In this document: positions 63,211 through 64,000 of the stretch, in pieces
Numbering within the stretch: the stretch's first letter is position 1
Layout of the letters: every line of letters starts with the position of its first letter
NCBI GenBank assembly: GCA_046594225.1
Contig: JBKJPW010000111.1
Location: 1-64,000, forward strand
DNA from: UBA4416 sp046594225
GTDB taxonomy: Bacteria > Bacteroidota > Bacteroidia > B-17B0 > Aurantibacillaceae
DNA: 64,000 bases
Direction: 5' to 3'
The notes under the pieces: model-generated
Database searches by the model: none
What the model saw: the letters and a program-made list of their open reading frames with translations, nothing else
Told to the model about the DNA's origin: nothing
Program-made: the position numbers and the translations under genes

Positions 63211-64000
63211 ATGAAGAAAGCATTTGTATTTCCAGGTCAAGGTTCTCAATTTTCTGGAATGGGAAAAGAGTTATATGATAACTCAGATTTAGCAAAAAAA
63301 ATGTTTCATCAAGCAAACGATATATTAGGTTTTAATATTACTGATACTATGTTTGCTGGTACTGATGAAGAATTGAAACAAACTAAAGTTACTCAACCAG
63401 CTATCTTTTTGCATTCTGTAATTTTAGCAGCTACGATGGGCGAATCTTTTATTCCGGACATGGTTGCTGGCCATTCTTTAGGTGAGTTTTCTGCTTTAGT
63501 AGCAAATAAAACATTGAGTTTTGAAAGTGCATTAACGTTGGTGTCTAAACGTGCAACGGCAATGCAAAAAGCTTGCGAGTTGAATCCATCAACAATGGCA
63601 GCAGTATTAAATTTAGCTGATGATGTAATTGAAAACATTTGTAAAGAAATTTCAGATAGCGGGCATGTAGTAGTGGCTGCTAATTATAATTGCCCAGGTC
63701 AATTAGTAATTTCAGGTTCTATAGAAGGAATAAATATAGCTTGTGAAAAAATGAAAGCCGCTGGAGCTAAACGTGCTTTGGTATTACCTGTAGGTGGCGC
63801 TTTTCATTCGCCTTTAATGGAGCCAGCTCGTGTAGAGTTGGAAGCAGCAATTAATGCAACAACATTTAATCAACCTATCTGTCCGGTATATCAAAATGTT
63901 ACGGCTAAAGCTGTTTCTAATCCAGATGAGATTAAAAAGAATTTAATATTGCAATTAACTGCTCCTGTAAAATGGACACAAACCGTTATTCAAATGATTG
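63211..64000 (+). CDS. fabD: Malonyl-CoA-ACP transacylase (partial)
   Basis: Fatty acid synthesis enzyme loading malonyl onto acyl carrier protein; 263 residues are present and the gene runs off the window. The start MKKAFVFPGQGSQFSGMG is typical, the nucleophile is in AGHSLGEFSALV (Ser ~91), and VGGAFHSPLM carries the catalytic His (~196). Only ~25-30 C-terminal residues should be missing. No fab neighbours are seen on the left. Confidence 0.95.
   Translation, partial: MKKAFVFPGQGSQFSGMGKELYDNSDLAKKMFHQANDILGFNITDTMFAGTDEELKQTKVTQPAIFLHSVILAATMGESFIPDMVAGHSLGEFSALVANKTLSFESALTLVSKRATAMQKACELNPSTMAAVLNLADDVIENICKEISDSGHVVVAANYNCPGQLVISGSIEGINIACEKMKAAGAKRALVLPVGGAFHSPLMEPARVELEAAINATTFNQPICPVYQNVTAKAVSNPDEIKKNLILQLTAPVKWTQTVIQMI

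Noticed and set aside
1..64000. CRISPR arrays, prophage or complete transposons
   Set aside because: No regularly spaced repeats, phage structural genes or intact transposase were seen; only the IS3-like fragment near 15.3 kb.

Overview
The window is AT-rich (by eye about one third G+C) chromosomal DNA from a member of the Bacteroidota. The evidence is a type IX secretion 'gliding motility' C-terminal sorting domain, a CarboxypepD_reg-type TonB-dependent receptor, a Bacteroidota-style LptD, a LytS/LytTR pair, Bacteroidota-type -7 promoter boxes (TAnnTTTG) and almost no Shine-Dalgarno sequences. I cannot name genus or species. There is one tRNA (Ser-GGA), and no rRNA, CRISPR array, prophage or intact insertion sequence.

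Layout. 0.2-15 kb: a T9SS-exported adhesin-like protein, then single genes for aromatic amino acid synthesis (aroQ), chromosome dimer resolution (xerD), a Y-family polymerase coupled to a DUF72 gene, a PlsC acyltransferase, an SPFH/GYF_2 protein, a flavoprotein, a LolC-like permease, the muramidase NamZ, a lipoprotein hydrolase and tRNA-Ser. 15.1-15.8 kb: a graveyard with terminators, an IS3-like start fragment and a decayed DUF4256 gene. 15.8-30.8 kb: a CheB-CheR hybrid histidine kinase, a Na/Pi cotransporter, a lipoprotein, a TonB receptor followed by an NAD(P)H oxidoreductase and a LytS/LytTR pair, Maf, a UbiA prenyltransferase, a TPMT-like methyltransferase and a PH-like membrane protein. 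30.8-46.7 kb: LptD divergent from an amidase with a SPOR-like tail, a possible gene cassette, a phosphoesterase, thiolase, an HMA domain protein, DagK-like kinase, TsaB, an efflux adaptor with its TolC-type channel, and an AddB-like nuclease.

46.7-60.2 kb is the most interesting part. Two Crp/Fnr-family regulators without a cysteine cluster sit among PanD, an atypical KamA-family radical SAM enzyme, three double-domain universal stress proteins, a ribosome hibernation factor, a GNAT-nitrilase fusion, a Na+/H+ antiporter, a DUF389 membrane protein, a ClC channel/exchanger and several unlisted tiny ORFs. Two identical copies of the palindrome TTGACAATTGTCAA and one exact FNR-type box TTGATACCTATCAA lie in the intergenic regions beside the two regulator genes. 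One palindrome is placed for class II activation (centre about -41.5 relative to an inferred start). I read this as a self-contained low-oxygen or NO/redox stress and dormancy locus; that reading is inference.

60.3-64 kb returns to housekeeping genes: an exported coiled-coil protein, an iron-permease-like protein, an N-terminally extended RsmH-like methyltransferase, and fabD, which runs off the window end. Several dispersed intergenic repeat elements occur in the non-coding gaps at 7.1, 9.9, 11.3, 35.8 and 38.6 kb.
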